From Hyphomicrobiales bacterium (lineage in GTDB: Bacteria > Pseudomonadota > Alphaproteobacteria > Rhizobiales > Beijerinckiaceae): a DNA stretch of 64,000 nt. Position numbers and translations under genes: made by a program. The notes below the pieces were generated by a model, which did not search any database, was not told the origin of the DNA, and saw only the letters and a list, made by a program, of their open reading frames with translations. The DNA lies in the NCBI GenBank assembly GCA_930633525.1, contig CAKNFP010000001.1, positions 1,404,001-1,468,000 on the forward strand. Reading direction: 5' to 3'. Positions 33,937-44,487 of the stretch are shown here, one piece after another (the first letter of the stretch is position 1; the number at the start of each line of letters is the position of its first letter).

Positions 33937-35250
33937 TCATTTTGGCTCGGCCGGGTCCAGCTTGGCTGGCCCGCCCGCAGCGCTACCCTGGGTGATTAGC
34001 CGCGAGCTGCGTTGATCGCGAGTGTGAATCCACAGCCAGCTCAGAGCAACGCTCAGCCGGTTGCGCACGCCGATGAGAAAGTAGATGTGGGCGAGGCCCC
34101 AGATCCACCACGCGAGCGCGCCGCGTAGTTTGACTCGGCCAAAGTCGATGACCGCGAGCCGCTTGCCAATCGTCGCCAGACTTCCGGCATGACGGTAGCG
34201 GAACGGCGATCCCTGATGGCTGCCAGCGAGGCGAGCGCGGATTGTCGCCGCTACGTGCTTGCCTTGCTGCTTAGCTGCCGGTGCGATGCCGGGCACTGGA
34301 TTGCCATGGTAATCAGCAACGGCTGCCGCATCGCCAATTACAAAAATCTCCTTATGACCCGGCACTGTCAGATCGGCCTCGACCCGCGCCCGCCCGGCTC
34401 GATCCGAAGGGGCGCCGATCCATTGTGCGGCGGGTGAGGACTGGACGCCGGCTGCCCAGATGATCGTCGCGGCCGGTAGGGTCCTTTTTCCATAGACCAC
34501 GCTGTCGGCCGAGCAAGCGGTCACCGGCTGGCCGCGCTCTACCTCAACGCCGAGCTTTTCCAACGAGTGCTGCGCGTAAGCGGATAGATCTTCGGTGAAG
34601 GCCGCGAGCACGCGCGGGCCGGCCTCGATCAGCACAACGCGCGAATCTCGCGTGTCGATGCTGCGGAAATCATCGACGAGCGTCGTTCGTGCCAATTCCG
34701 CAATCGTGCCGGCGAGCTCGACCCCGGTCGGCCCCGCACCAATGATGACGAATGTCAGAAGTGCAGCGCGTCGTTTTGGATCGGTCTCGCGCTCGGCGCG
34801 CTCGAAAGCAAGCAGGATGTGCCGGCGCACCGTCGTTGCATCTTCCAGCGTCTTGAGGCCCGGGGCGAACAGCTCCCAATCATCATGGCCGAAATAGGCA
34901 TGACGCGCGCCCGTCGCGAGCACCAGCGTGTCGTAAGAAACGGCCGAACCGTCATCGAGCAGGACACGCTGATCGTCTGTGGCGATACCCTCGACTGTCG
35001 CCAGCAGTGTCGCGACATCCTTGCGCTTGCGCAGAAGATGCCGGATTGGCCATGCAATCTCCGACGTTGCGAGCGATGCGGTCGCTACCTGGTAGAGCAG
35101 GGGTTGAAAGAGATGATGATTGCGCCGGTCGATCAACGTTATGCGAACCGGCGCGCCCGCGAGCCGATGCACGGTTTCAAGTCCGCCGAAGCCCGCGCCG
35201 ACCACAACGACGTGATGAAGCTGATCACTGGCTGTTGACGCGTTCGTCAT
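33937..35250 (-). CDS. ndh: Type II NADH dehydrogenase (NDH-2)
   Basis: A 437-aa flavoprotein that oxidises NADH and passes electrons to quinone without pumping protons. It has two dinucleotide folds: FAD-binding VVVVGAGFGGLETVHRL near the N-terminus and NADH-binding FVIIGAGPTGVELAGTIAEL in the middle. The second FAD motif is IFVIGDAAAV, followed by the quinone-site-like AAKQQGKHVA. The C-terminus has a hydrophobic amphipathic part (WWIWGLAHIYFLIGVRNRL) for membrane attachment. It overlaps the upstream DUF695-like gene by 26 bases, so the two are probably co-transcribed. Confidence 0.92.
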   Translation of the reverse strand: MTNASTASDQLHHVVVVGAGFGGLETVHRLAGAPVRITLIDRRNHHLFQPLLYQVATASLATSEIAWPIRHLLRKRKDVATLLATVEGIATDDQRVLLDDGSAVSYDTLVLATGARHAYFGHDDWELFAPGLKTLEDATTVRRHILLAFERAERETDPKRRAALLTFVIIGAGPTGVELAGTIAELARTTLVDDFRSIDTRDSRVVLIEAGPRVLAAFTEDLSAYAQHSLEKLGVEVERGQPVTACSADSVVYGKRTLPAATIIWAAGVQSSPAAQWIGAPSDRAGRARVEADLTVPGHKEIFVIGDAAAVADYHGNPVPGIAPAAKQQGKHVAATIRARLAGSHQGSPFRYRHAGSLATIGKRLAVIDFGRVKLRGALAWWIWGLAHIYFLIGVRNRLSVALSWLWIHTRDQRSSRLITQGSAAGGPAKLDPAEPK

Positions 35251-35998
35251 GACTAAGCGGCCTTAATAATACTTCTCCGAGACGAAGTTGTATCGCTGTA
35301 GGGGGGCGGCGTCGACGCCGCCTGCTCTCCGGCTCGCCGAACAGCGAGGAAAGGGCGGCTTCGATAGTCGCGTATAGATCGAGCAACATCTTGTCTGGTC
35401 GATGCTCCGCAATGGTCCGAATCGCAGAATCAAAAAGACGATCCTCCGGAGCGTAGGCCGTACTAGAGACGAACCTCGCGAAGACAACCTCCAGGGCAAG
35501 CGCCCCGATTCGGGCTTGATCATCCGGAGGCAAGTTCTGCCGTGTTGCGGCAGCGTCAAAGGTGTCGAGCGGGTTGGCCGGGTCCAGCGTATCAACGGTC
35601 ACGCGCCAGTATGTATTCCATTGGAGATCACTCTCTCCGCCCACCGCGAATTGGTATGCGGGGAATTGTTGCATCACCTGCGTCGCCGCGCATGACACAT
35701 GCTCCACATCCATGGCGTAGAAATAAAACATCCTCTGCCCTCGGCTGGTGACAGGGCCGACGAAAATAGTGGCCCCATCGTCCTCGACCGCCGCCACGGC
35801 AGCGTCGCCAATCTGCTTGAGATCCTGGAATTCCTTGTTGCTCGACAGGCCGTCCAGCGTCGGCATCCGCATCGCAATCCGTAACCATGCAACGCTGTCG
35901 TATCCCGTCACGGGGGTGGACCGGGCGATGCCAAGGTCGAGCTGCACCGGCGCCGGCTTCCCTCCGTTGTCGTCGAGGTAAAAATCCCCGGTCGTCAC
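35225..35998 (-). CDS. DUF695-like protein
   Basis: A 257-aa soluble protein. The segment TIFVGPVTSRGQRMFYFYAM and LQWNTYWRVTVDTLDPANP resemble DUF695 proteins, which have no defined function. The last ~35 residues are Arg-rich (ESRRRRRRPP) and lie in the overlap with the NADH dehydrogenase gene, suggesting that the C-terminus has been extended. No membrane or signal segment. Call is moderate. Confidence 0.6.
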   Translation of the reverse strand: MTTGDFYLDDNGGKPAPVQLDLGIARSTPVTGYDSVAWLRIAMRMPTLDGLSSNKEFQDLKQIGDAAVAAVEDDGATIFVGPVTSRGQRMFYFYAMDVEHVSCAATQVMQQFPAYQFAVGGESDLQWNTYWRVTVDTLDPANPLDTFDAAATRQNLPPDDQARIGALALEVVFARFVSSTAYAPEDRLFDSAIRTIAEHRPDKMLLDLYATIEAALSSLFGEPESRRRRRRPPTAIQLRLGEVLLRPLSHDERVNSQ

Positions 35999-36107
35999 TC
36001 ACCGCGGTTCTCCCAAGCCGCGCCGTCCACCGTATCATAGGACGGCTGATCGATCCAAAGAGACAGCGGCCGGGAGTCCACGGATAGGGCCGAGAGAGCA
36101 GCCGCCC

Positions 36108-37009
36108 TCACGCCAGCACGAAATCCGTGAAGGTGGCAGCGCCGAGGCCGGTGAGGACGAAGTCTGATGTGACGGAGAAGGTGGCGTCGCCATTGACGTT
36201 GATGCAGATGACGGGTTGGCCGTCGAGGGTGACGCGGGCGATCGGGCCGTCGGCGAAGACGCTGGCGACCGTCTGGGCGGAGGCGGGGCCGAGTTCGGTG
36301 ATCGCGGTGGCGGTGAGATAAAGCGGCACGAGACTGAGCTTGGCGCCGTTGTGGACGAAGCCGACCACATTGCCGGTCGGGTTGGAGGCCGCCAGCATCT
36401 CGCCGGCGAGGTCATAGATCATGAAGCTGGGGAGACCGGTGATGGTGTAGGTCTTCGCCCGGGGAGGACCTGCGCATAGGTGCCAAGCGTCGTGTCGAGC
36501 GGCGCGGCGGCCACCCAGGCGTCGATCTGGGCCTTGGCCGCGGTGACCGAGGCGGAGGTCTGGTCGACGCTGTTCAGGATCGACTGCTGCCAGGAGAAGG
36601 CGGGGGCGGCGCCGGCGGCCAGGAACTTCTCGGCGAAATAGACGCCGACCGTGGTGCGGTTGGCAAGCACGGCGCCATCCGTCCCACCGACCCCGAGGAG
36701 CGTCAGGAGGACCGGGGCGATGCCATTGGCCTGCAGTTCATTGGCCCAGAAGGTCTGGCCGGCCGCATCGGGGATGCGGTTGTAGAGATGGACATAGAGC
36801 GAGGCGATGAAGATATGGGCGTTGGTGAGGGTCGGGCTGTCGAGCCAGGGATTGAGGGCCTTGGCCTCGGCCGTGGCCGCCCAGGCATTGATGAAGGCGG
36901 TCTCGGTCATGGTGGGATAGAGGGAGACCCACCAAGCATAGCCGTTGGGCTCCGGCGCCCGCCCGAGGAGGGCATTGCACATCTGCGCGGTGAATTGTTG
37001 GGCGGGCAT
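36108..37009 (-). pseudogene. DUF4214-type protein broken by a frameshift
   Basis: Two adjacent frames form one gene. The first (ATG 37009) has DUF4214 repeats: QMCNALLGRAPEPNGYAWW and SLYVHLYNRIPDAAGQTFWA. The second reads KTYTITGLPSFMIYDLAGEM to a stop at 36108. They are joined around 36465-36475 where CCCCGGGCG (minus strand) appears to lack one base; adding a G restores AQVLPGAKTYTITG. This may be decay, a phase-variable tract or a sequence error. DUF4214 often occurs in secreted or surface proteins. Confidence 0.75.
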
Positions 37010-37027
37010 ACGTATTGTCCCCAACTT

Positions 37028-37300
37028 CTATCCAAGCTCTTTGAAATAAGACCAGTACTCTGGATCTATGTATTCTATAATATTAATTACAGAAGATAGG
37101 TATTTCAATATGTATTTTTGCTCGTCATCCATGATTATTTTGGATTGATGTGCGCCACAGAGCAGCATTTCTAGAGCAAGCGCATATTCGTCGTGATCTG
37201 AATAATGTTGCGATTCTCGAATTGATTGCTCTGGAATCTTGTTGATCAAAGTTGCGCGAAGCCGATCTATAGCTTGATCTGAGTTTTCGAAATCCTTCAT
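37028..37300 (-). CDS. Immunity-like small protein (cognate of EndoU-type toxin)
   Basis: A 90-aa acidic, helical, AT-rich gene starting at ATG 37300 with GAGG seven bases upstream, 10 bases after the toxin-like frame. The size, position, low GC and sequence (HDEYALALEMLLCGAHQ) fit a small immunity protein; MafI-like proteins pair with EndoU toxins elsewhere, so this is a reasonable but unproven match. Intact although the toxin frame is broken. Confidence 0.65.
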   Translation of the reverse strand: MKDFENSDQAIDRLRATLINKIPEQSIRESQHYSDHDEYALALEMLLCGAHQSKIIMDDEQKYILKYLSSVINIIEYIDPEYWSYFKELG

Positions 37301-37310
37301 TTCTAAACCT

Positions 37311-38325
37311 CTATGGATTCCGAGGGACGTTTGTCGGATGCCCGGTCACTACGTTTCCGTTTTTGTCGACCGCTGTTCTGATCTCGATTCCATCACGCAC
37401 GCCTTCCTTTACTGCACGTGAGCCGCTTGATGTTGATGGCACGTTGGGATCTCGGGCGATATCGGCAATTGAATTTAATGTCTTATTGTCCGACCAGCTC
37501 GACGGGAACTCAGATTCTCCAGATCTACCGGTACCGCCGCGATGCCCTCCGCCTGGTCCCCCCTTTATCTCCATCAAGTATATGCTTTGCACGGTCTGGG
37601 GTTATGATGTCTTGCCAACGATTTGGATCTTCCGGATCATTTGGATTAGGCGGTGTGGCGTTTGTGCTGGTTGCAGGCGGGCTGGCCGGTGGGCTCGCGC
37701 TGGGAGAAGACGGCTTGTTGTTCAGAACACTCTTCTGGATATATTCAAAACGATTGCCGACCGGATCGACCTGCGCCGTCAGATTGCCCCAGCAGTCGTA
37801 GGTCATCGCCGTGACGGCGAGTGTGTTGTCGGTGTTCCGCCAGCGATCGACCTGGGTCAGGTTGCCGAAGGTCGGCGCGGTGGTGAACGGCTGATTGTCC
37901 CAGAGGTAGCGGGTGTCGAGCAGCGGGGTGGAGCTTGTGCCCTCCGCGCCATAGAGCCGCTGGGCGAAGGGCTTGTCGACGATAGCGGTCGGTGTTGTAG
38001 CTGTAGTCGCGGACGTGGTGGCGCTCGTCGCCGATCGAGGCCAGGTTCCCGTGCTCGACGAGATGGGTGATATTGGCGAAGGTGTCGAAGCTGCGGGTCA
38101 CCTGCGAGGAGCGGTCGCCGCCGGTGAGCTTCTCGGTGAACTGGCTGGCGGTGTTCAGCGCCGTGTAGGGCAGCGTCGTGTTGTTGATCGCATAGGTCTG
38201 GTCGACCTGGCGCAGCAGCGTACCGGCGGCATTGCGGACATAGCGGTGCACCGCCTTGCCGACCGCCGCATAGGCCTGCGAGAACTCATAATCGGTATAG
38301 GGACAGTCCCCGACCGCGACGCAGG
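37311..38325 (-). pseudogene. Rhs/YD-repeat remnant with EndoU-type toxin end
   Basis: Minus-strand remains of a large polymorphic toxin. YD-repeat coding (HRYVRNAAGTLLRQVDQTY, DTRYLWDNQPFTTAP, DCWGNLTAQVDPVGNRFEY) is followed by a proline-rich linker. A pretoxin end (ITPDRAKHILDGDKGG) leads to the EndoU-type block: GGGHRGGTGRSGESEFPSSW, then VTGHPTNVPRNP. Two single-base frameshifts break it, near 37975 and in a G6 tract at 37558-37563; removing one base at each restores one frame. The 5' end is cut off by an IS5-type remnant at about 38325. The usual Tyr in the last motif is His here. Confidence 0.82.
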
Positions 38326-38480
38326 GCGGCGCCTATCCTCTCAACCGCTCTGCCGACCGGCGTCGAAATGTCATCGAGCGCATGTTCGGAAAGCTCAAAA
38401 ACTGGAAACGCATCGCCACCAGATACGACAGGCTCGCTGCCATCGCCCTCGTCGCTCTTGCGACGCAGTGGCTCAAATGA
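38325..38480 (+). pseudogene. IS5-type transposase C-terminal fragment
   Basis: An open frame with no start, about 50 codons ending TGA at 38480: SADRRRNVIERMFGKLKNW then RIATRYDRLAAIALVAL, the last catalytic-helix region (with Glu) of IS5-family transposases. The rest of the element is missing, and it abuts the Rhs remnant. A relic of the insertion or deletion that truncated the Rhs gene. Confidence 0.78.
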
Positions 38481-38833
38481 GTCCCCTACCTGGTGTCCCA
38501 GGCAGCCGCGTGGTTGTCGGCCAGGGCAATCGAAGGGCGGAGAGGGGCTGGGCGACGGTCGCGGAAGGGCTTTTCCGGCCGAGGTAATGCGTCCATATCG
38601 CGGGCGACTTGTCTTCCCCACACGCCGCTCGAGGCGGCTGTATCGTGGCTTGCGCGCCCGAATTCGATCTCTTAACGGGATTGATTGCACAGACCATCTG
38701 GGGCAACCGGCGCGCAAAGCGTGGCCCTCGCATTTTTTGCGGGCCCCTACGGATCCGATCGCGCTGCCGTGCATTAACTATCCATGGTGAACACACCGGG
38801 GTCTTGCGCGTTCTGCGCCAGGAAACTTACGTC
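38481..38833. other. Intergenic stretch without a convincing gene
   Basis: About 350 bases between the IS5-type fragment and the glycosyltransferase. Short frames on both strands overlap heavily and have no good starts. It should hold the promoter of the glycosyltransferase-debranching pair; I cannot assign one. Confidence 0.5.
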
Positions 38834-40006
38834 ATGAGCACAGCTATCGACGGTTCCGCGCCAACGTTTCTGCCTCGCCCTGTCCGCAACACGCTTCCCA
38901 CCGCAAGCAAACCTCTCAAGATCGCCCAGATCGCTCCGCTCGCCGAATGTTGTCCTCCGCGGCTTTACGGTGGCACGGAGCGGATCGTGTCTTTTCTGAC
39001 CGAGGAGCTGGTGCGACTAGGGCATGACGTCACGCTGTTCGCCAGTGGCGATTCGCGCACGAAGGCGAAGCTCGTGCCCTGCACCGACATGGCGTTGCGG
39101 TTGAACCCCGCGGTTCGTGATCCCATTCCTTATCATATGATCATGCTCGATCAGGTGCGGCGTCGGGCCGAGGAGTTCGACATCCTCCATTTTCATGTCG
39201 ACGTGCTGCACGCGCCCTTGATCAGCGCCTTTGCAAGCCGGACGGTGACCACGCTGCATGGGCGGCTTGATCTGCCGGATCTCGTGCCTTTCTACCGGGC
39301 TTTCCCCGACATTCCCCTCGTCTCGATCTCCGATGCCCAGCGCCAGCCGATGCCGCCTGTGAACTGGGTCGGCACAGTGCCGCATGGCGTGCCCGTCGAT
39401 ATGCTGCCGTTCGTGGATGAACCCATGGGCGGCTATCTCGCGTTCCTGGGGCGGATCTCTCCGGAGAAACGGCCTGATCGCGCGATCGCGATCGCCGCGC
39501 GCTCGGGCGTGCCGCTCAAGATCGCTGCCAAGGTCGACAAGGTCGATCAGGCCTATTGGGATGAAGTCATCGCGCCGTTGATCGCTGTGCATCCCAATGT
39601 GACCTTCATCGGCGAAATCAACGACGCGCAGAAGCCGGCATTCCTTGGCAACGCGCGAGCCTTGCTCTTTCCCATCGACTGGCCCGAGCCCTTCGGTCTC
39701 GTGATGATCGAGGCGATGGCTTGCGGCACGCCCGTCATTGCTTTTGGCAGCGGCTCCGTGCCGGAGGTGATTGACGATGGTGTCAGCGGGGTTATCGTGC
39801 ATGATGTGGATGAGGCCGTTGAAGCGGTCCGCCATATTAATCACCTGAGCCGGCGCCTGGTTCGGGAGACTTTCATGCGCCGCTTCACGGTGGAACACAT
39901 GGCCCGCGCCTATGTGGCGATTTACCGGGGGCTCGTGGAAAACCGCACGGGGGATGCGGAGCGCTCCCTGTTGCCTCGGGATGTGCCGCTGCAGGTTGTT
40001 GCCTGA
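38834..40006 (+). CDS. Glycosyltransferase family 4
   Basis: A 390-aa GT-B fold retaining glycosyltransferase; ATG 38834 fits the N-terminus KIAQIAPLAECCPPRLYGGT, the donor-side Gly loop; the frame is open much further upstream but that part is low quality. The C-terminal half has GRISPEKRPD and the EX7E motif in EPFGLVMIEAMACGTPVIA. It is followed by a glycogen-debranching-type gene 97 bases downstream, so a role in alpha-glucan or trehalose-like metabolism is likely. Exact substrate unknown. Confidence 0.88.
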   Translation: MSTAIDGSAPTFLPRPVRNTLPTASKPLKIAQIAPLAECCPPRLYGGTERIVSFLTEELVRLGHDVTLFASGDSRTKAKLVPCTDMALRLNPAVRDPIPYHMIMLDQVRRRAEEFDILHFHVDVLHAPLISAFASRTVTTLHGRLDLPDLVPFYRAFPDIPLVSISDAQRQPMPPVNWVGTVPHGVPVDMLPFVDEPMGGYLAFLGRISPEKRPDRAIAIAARSGVPLKIAAKVDKVDQAYWDEVIAPLIAVHPNVTFIGEINDAQKPAFLGNARALLFPIDWPEPFGLVMIEAMACGTPVIAFGSGSVPEVIDDGVSGVIVHDVDEAVEAVRHINHLSRRLVRETFMRRFTVEHMARAYVAIYRGLVENRTGDAERSLLPRDVPLQVVA

Positions 40007-40102
40007 CGGTGGCAACAACGCGAGGTCCTCGTCGCGCCGCCGCATCAGCTATTTCGATGCAGGCACCGGCCTCAGGATGGATGATGACAGCGGACCAGCG
40101 CC

Positions 40103-42355
40103 ATGCAGACAAGGACGGCTGAGACTGCGGCGCATGCGCCGGCACCGCTGAACGTGGGCGATGCACCACTCGCCCAGTTCTTCATTCCAGCGGCTGCCTC
40201 GCTCCAGGAGCGACGGCCGCGAACCCTGAAGCACGGCGACACCTTCGCCGTTTTCGACCACAATGGCGATGCGCTCGCCGGTCCGGGCAGTCCGGAAGGC
40301 GTCTATCACCGTGACACGCGCCATCTGTCGCACTTCTTTCTCACAGTGGGCGGCGTCAGGCCGATGCTGTTGTCCTCGACCTTGCGCGACGACAACGCGT
40401 CGCTGACCTGCGATCTCACCAATCCCGACCTCTACGATGACGCTGGCCGGCTCGTCCTGGGCCACGATCTCATCCATATCAGGAGGTCGCGCTTCCTTTG
40501 GGACGGAGCCTGTTTCGAGCGTCTCTCCGTCCGCAATTTCGACGAGCGCCGCCGGAAGGTGCGCATCGAGATCGCCTTTGCTGCGGATTTCGCCGATATC
40601 TTCGAGGTGCGGGGAACCCGGCGCGAGAGGCGCGGCCGCGACCACCCCGCGGAGATCATGCCTCACACCGTGACGCTTGCCTACACCGGCCTCGATGACC
40701 GGCGACGCGAGACCATCCTTCATTTCGACCCCGCCCCGGTCGCGCTGACGTCATCGCAGGCCGTGTTCGAGTTTTCGCTGGCGCCACGCGAAGCACAACT
40801 CGCCTTCATCGAGATTATTAGCGATGTCGGCCGCCATCGAGGGGGGCAGGCGGCGGGTGAGGCGTCGGCCGGCAATCACGATACCCGCCGTGCCTTTTTC
40901 ATGGCCCTGCGCGATGCGCGGCGGTCCCTCAGGGTTTCATCGTCCCGCGCGGCCACGGTCGCGACCTCGAATGAGATCTGCAACGAGGCGGTGCGTCGCA
41001 GCGTGTCCGATCTCTATATGCTGGTGACCGATACGCCCGAAGGGCCCTATCCCTATGCGGGCATCCCCTGGTTCAGCACCGTGTTTGGGCGCGATGCACT
41101 GATCACGGCGCTCGAAATGCTTTGGCTTGATCCCACTATCGCCCGTGGGGTGCTCGGCCATCTCGCCGCCAATCAGGCGACGCGGCATGATCCGGTCGCG
41201 GACGCCGAGCCCGGCAAGATCCTGCACGAATTACGCCAGGGCGAGATGGCGGAACTCGGGGAGGTGCCGTTCCGCCGCTACTACGGCAGTGTCGATTCCA
41301 CACCCCTGTTCGTCATGCTGGCCGGTGCCTATTTCCAGCGGACCGGCGATCTCGGCCTTATGACGAAGCTCTGGCCGCATATTGATGCGGCTCTCAAATG
41401 GATCGACACGGATGGGGACCGCGACGGCGACGGTTTCGTCGAATATGGCCGGCGCACCGCTGATGGGCTGATCAACCAGGGTTGGAAGGACAGCCACGAT
41501 TCCATCTTCCACGCTGACGGCACATTGGCCGCGGGGCCGATCGCGCTGGTGGAAGTGCAGGCCTACGTCTATGGGGCCTGGCGTGCGGCCGCGCATATTG
41601 CGCGCGCCCTCGGACACGGCCGTCGCACGCAGGAGTTCAACGACAAGGCGCGCATTCTGCGCAAGCGATTTGACGAGAGCTTCTTCGACGGGGACCTCGC
41701 CACCTATGTGCTCGCACTCGACGGGCAGAAGCGCCCTTGCCGTGTCCGCGCCTCCAATGCGGGCCATGCGCTCTTCACGGGCATTGCCTTGCCCGAGCGA
41801 GCGCCGGTTATCGTCGAGACCTTGATGGCGCGCTCGTCGTTTTCGGGTTGGGGGGTGCGCACGGTCGCGTCCACCGAGGCGCGCTACAATCCCATGAGTT
41901 ACCACAACGGCTCGGTCTGGCCCCATGACAACGCGATCATCGCCGCAGGCTTTGCCCGTTACGGCTTCCGTGCCCAGGCCGCCCGGATTTTCGAGGGGCT
42001 GTTCTCCACCTCTCTCTATATCGATCAGCGGCGGTTGCCCGAGCTGTTCTGCGGTTTCCCGCGCCAGCGCAGCCGTGGGCCGACATTCTATCCTGTCGCA
42101 TGCATTCCCCAGGCCTGGGCGGCGGCCGCGCCCCTGTCACTGATCCAGTCGTGCCTCGGGCTTGGCTTCAACATGGCCGAACGCGAGACGATTTTCGACG
42201 AGCCGGTGCTGCCCGATTTCCTCGACGAGGTCACCCTGCGCCGCCTCGCGGTGGGCGAGGGATCCGTGGACGTCGTCTTGCGCCGGGCGGGGCATCAGGT
42301 GGTCGTCAATGTGCTCTCGCGCCGGGGAGACGTCCGCGTGCTGACGCGCAGCTGA
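40103..42355 (+). CDS. Glycogen debranching-type amylo-alpha-1,6-glucosidase
   Basis: A 750-aa protein with an N-terminal GDE_N-like beta domain (HGDTFAVFDHNGDAL, GVYHRDTRHLSHF; residues ~45-260) and an (alpha/alpha)6 barrel (residues ~300-700). The barrel motifs are PYAGIPWFSTVFGRDALITA, DSTPLFVMLAGAY and GWKDSHDSIFH, which would contain the acidic catalytic residues, and YNPMSYHNGSVWPHDNAII. It removes alpha-1,6-linked glucose from branched glucans, or acts on a related oligosaccharide. It lies downstream of the glycosyltransferase. No signal peptide, so cytosolic. Confidence 0.9.
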   Translation: MQTRTAETAAHAPAPLNVGDAPLAQFFIPAAASLQERRPRTLKHGDTFAVFDHNGDALAGPGSPEGVYHRDTRHLSHFFLTVGGVRPMLLSSTLRDDNASLTCDLTNPDLYDDAGRLVLGHDLIHIRRSRFLWDGACFERLSVRNFDERRRKVRIEIAFAADFADIFEVRGTRRERRGRDHPAEIMPHTVTLAYTGLDDRRRETILHFDPAPVALTSSQAVFEFSLAPREAQLAFIEIISDVGRHRGGQAAGEASAGNHDTRRAFFMALRDARRSLRVSSSRAATVATSNEICNEAVRRSVSDLYMLVTDTPEGPYPYAGIPWFSTVFGRDALITALEMLWLDPTIARGVLGHLAANQATRHDPVADAEPGKILHELRQGEMAELGEVPFRRYYGSVDSTPLFVMLAGAYFQRTGDLGLMTKLWPHIDAALKWIDTDGDRDGDGFVEYGRRTADGLINQGWKDSHDSIFHADGTLAAGPIALVEVQAYVYGAWRAAAHIARALGHGRRTQEFNDKARILRKRFDESFFDGDLATYVLALDGQKRPCRVRASNAGHALFTGIALPERAPVIVETLMARSSFSGWGVRTVASTEARYNPMSYHNGSVWPHDNAIIAAGFARYGFRAQAARIFEGLFSTSLYIDQRRLPELFCGFPRQRSRGPTFYPVACIPQAWAAAAPLSLIQSCLGLGFNMAERETIFDEPVLPDFLDEVTLRRLAVGEGSVDVVLRRAGHQVVVNVLSRRGDVRVLTRS

Positions 42356-42507
42356 GCTCCTGTACGTCTTCGCGGCGCTGCGACGATGGATCTACGACTA
42401 TGGTATGAAATTGCCATGGCCTTCGGCGGGACCATCCCGAATGAAACTATTATATTTCGTTGCGAGAGAAACTATACATTCAAGGTGACGTTCCATTTTG
42501 CGTGTAA

Positions 42508-44151
<1,644 letters not shown>

Positions 44152-44487
44152 AGGAGCCCAGCCGCGGTTCCGTTCAGAAAAAAGACGAGCCAATTCGGCT
44201 TTAATGCCACCGGATGAATCCATCCGATCTAGGCTCGTGCCATCCCCGGCGCTGCGCGCCGCCGGGGAGGACACTGAGGTTCGTGTGTGCCGAACTTTGC
44301 TTTCAATGTCATAGTCGAGCTTGCCCTGGCTATCCCTGGATCTCCATTTGGTCCTAGGTCGGCGGCCTGTCACACTCCGGTCACCCAAGCTTTTCTATAG
44401 AAGCTCCCTGTCCTGTCGCTGCCATGGATAGTCATTGACGGCCATGGCCTGACGTTTTTCTTGCGCGCAAGATTGGGGATTTCAGAG
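44152..44487. other. Intergenic stretch, no gene seen
   Basis: 336 bases between the CoA-transferase and the glycerophosphodiesterase. A minus-strand frame overlaps here but has no protein-like composition. It contains a lightly T-rich section near 44455; promoter elements for the next gene are likely but not identifiable with confidence. Confidence 0.5.

Noticed and set aside
37745..37975. Separate gene at the C-terminal end of the upstream Rhs frame
   Set aside because: After YSYNTD the residues become Arg/His-rich shadow, while the neighbouring frame continues the Rhs sequence; this is a frameshift, not a gene.
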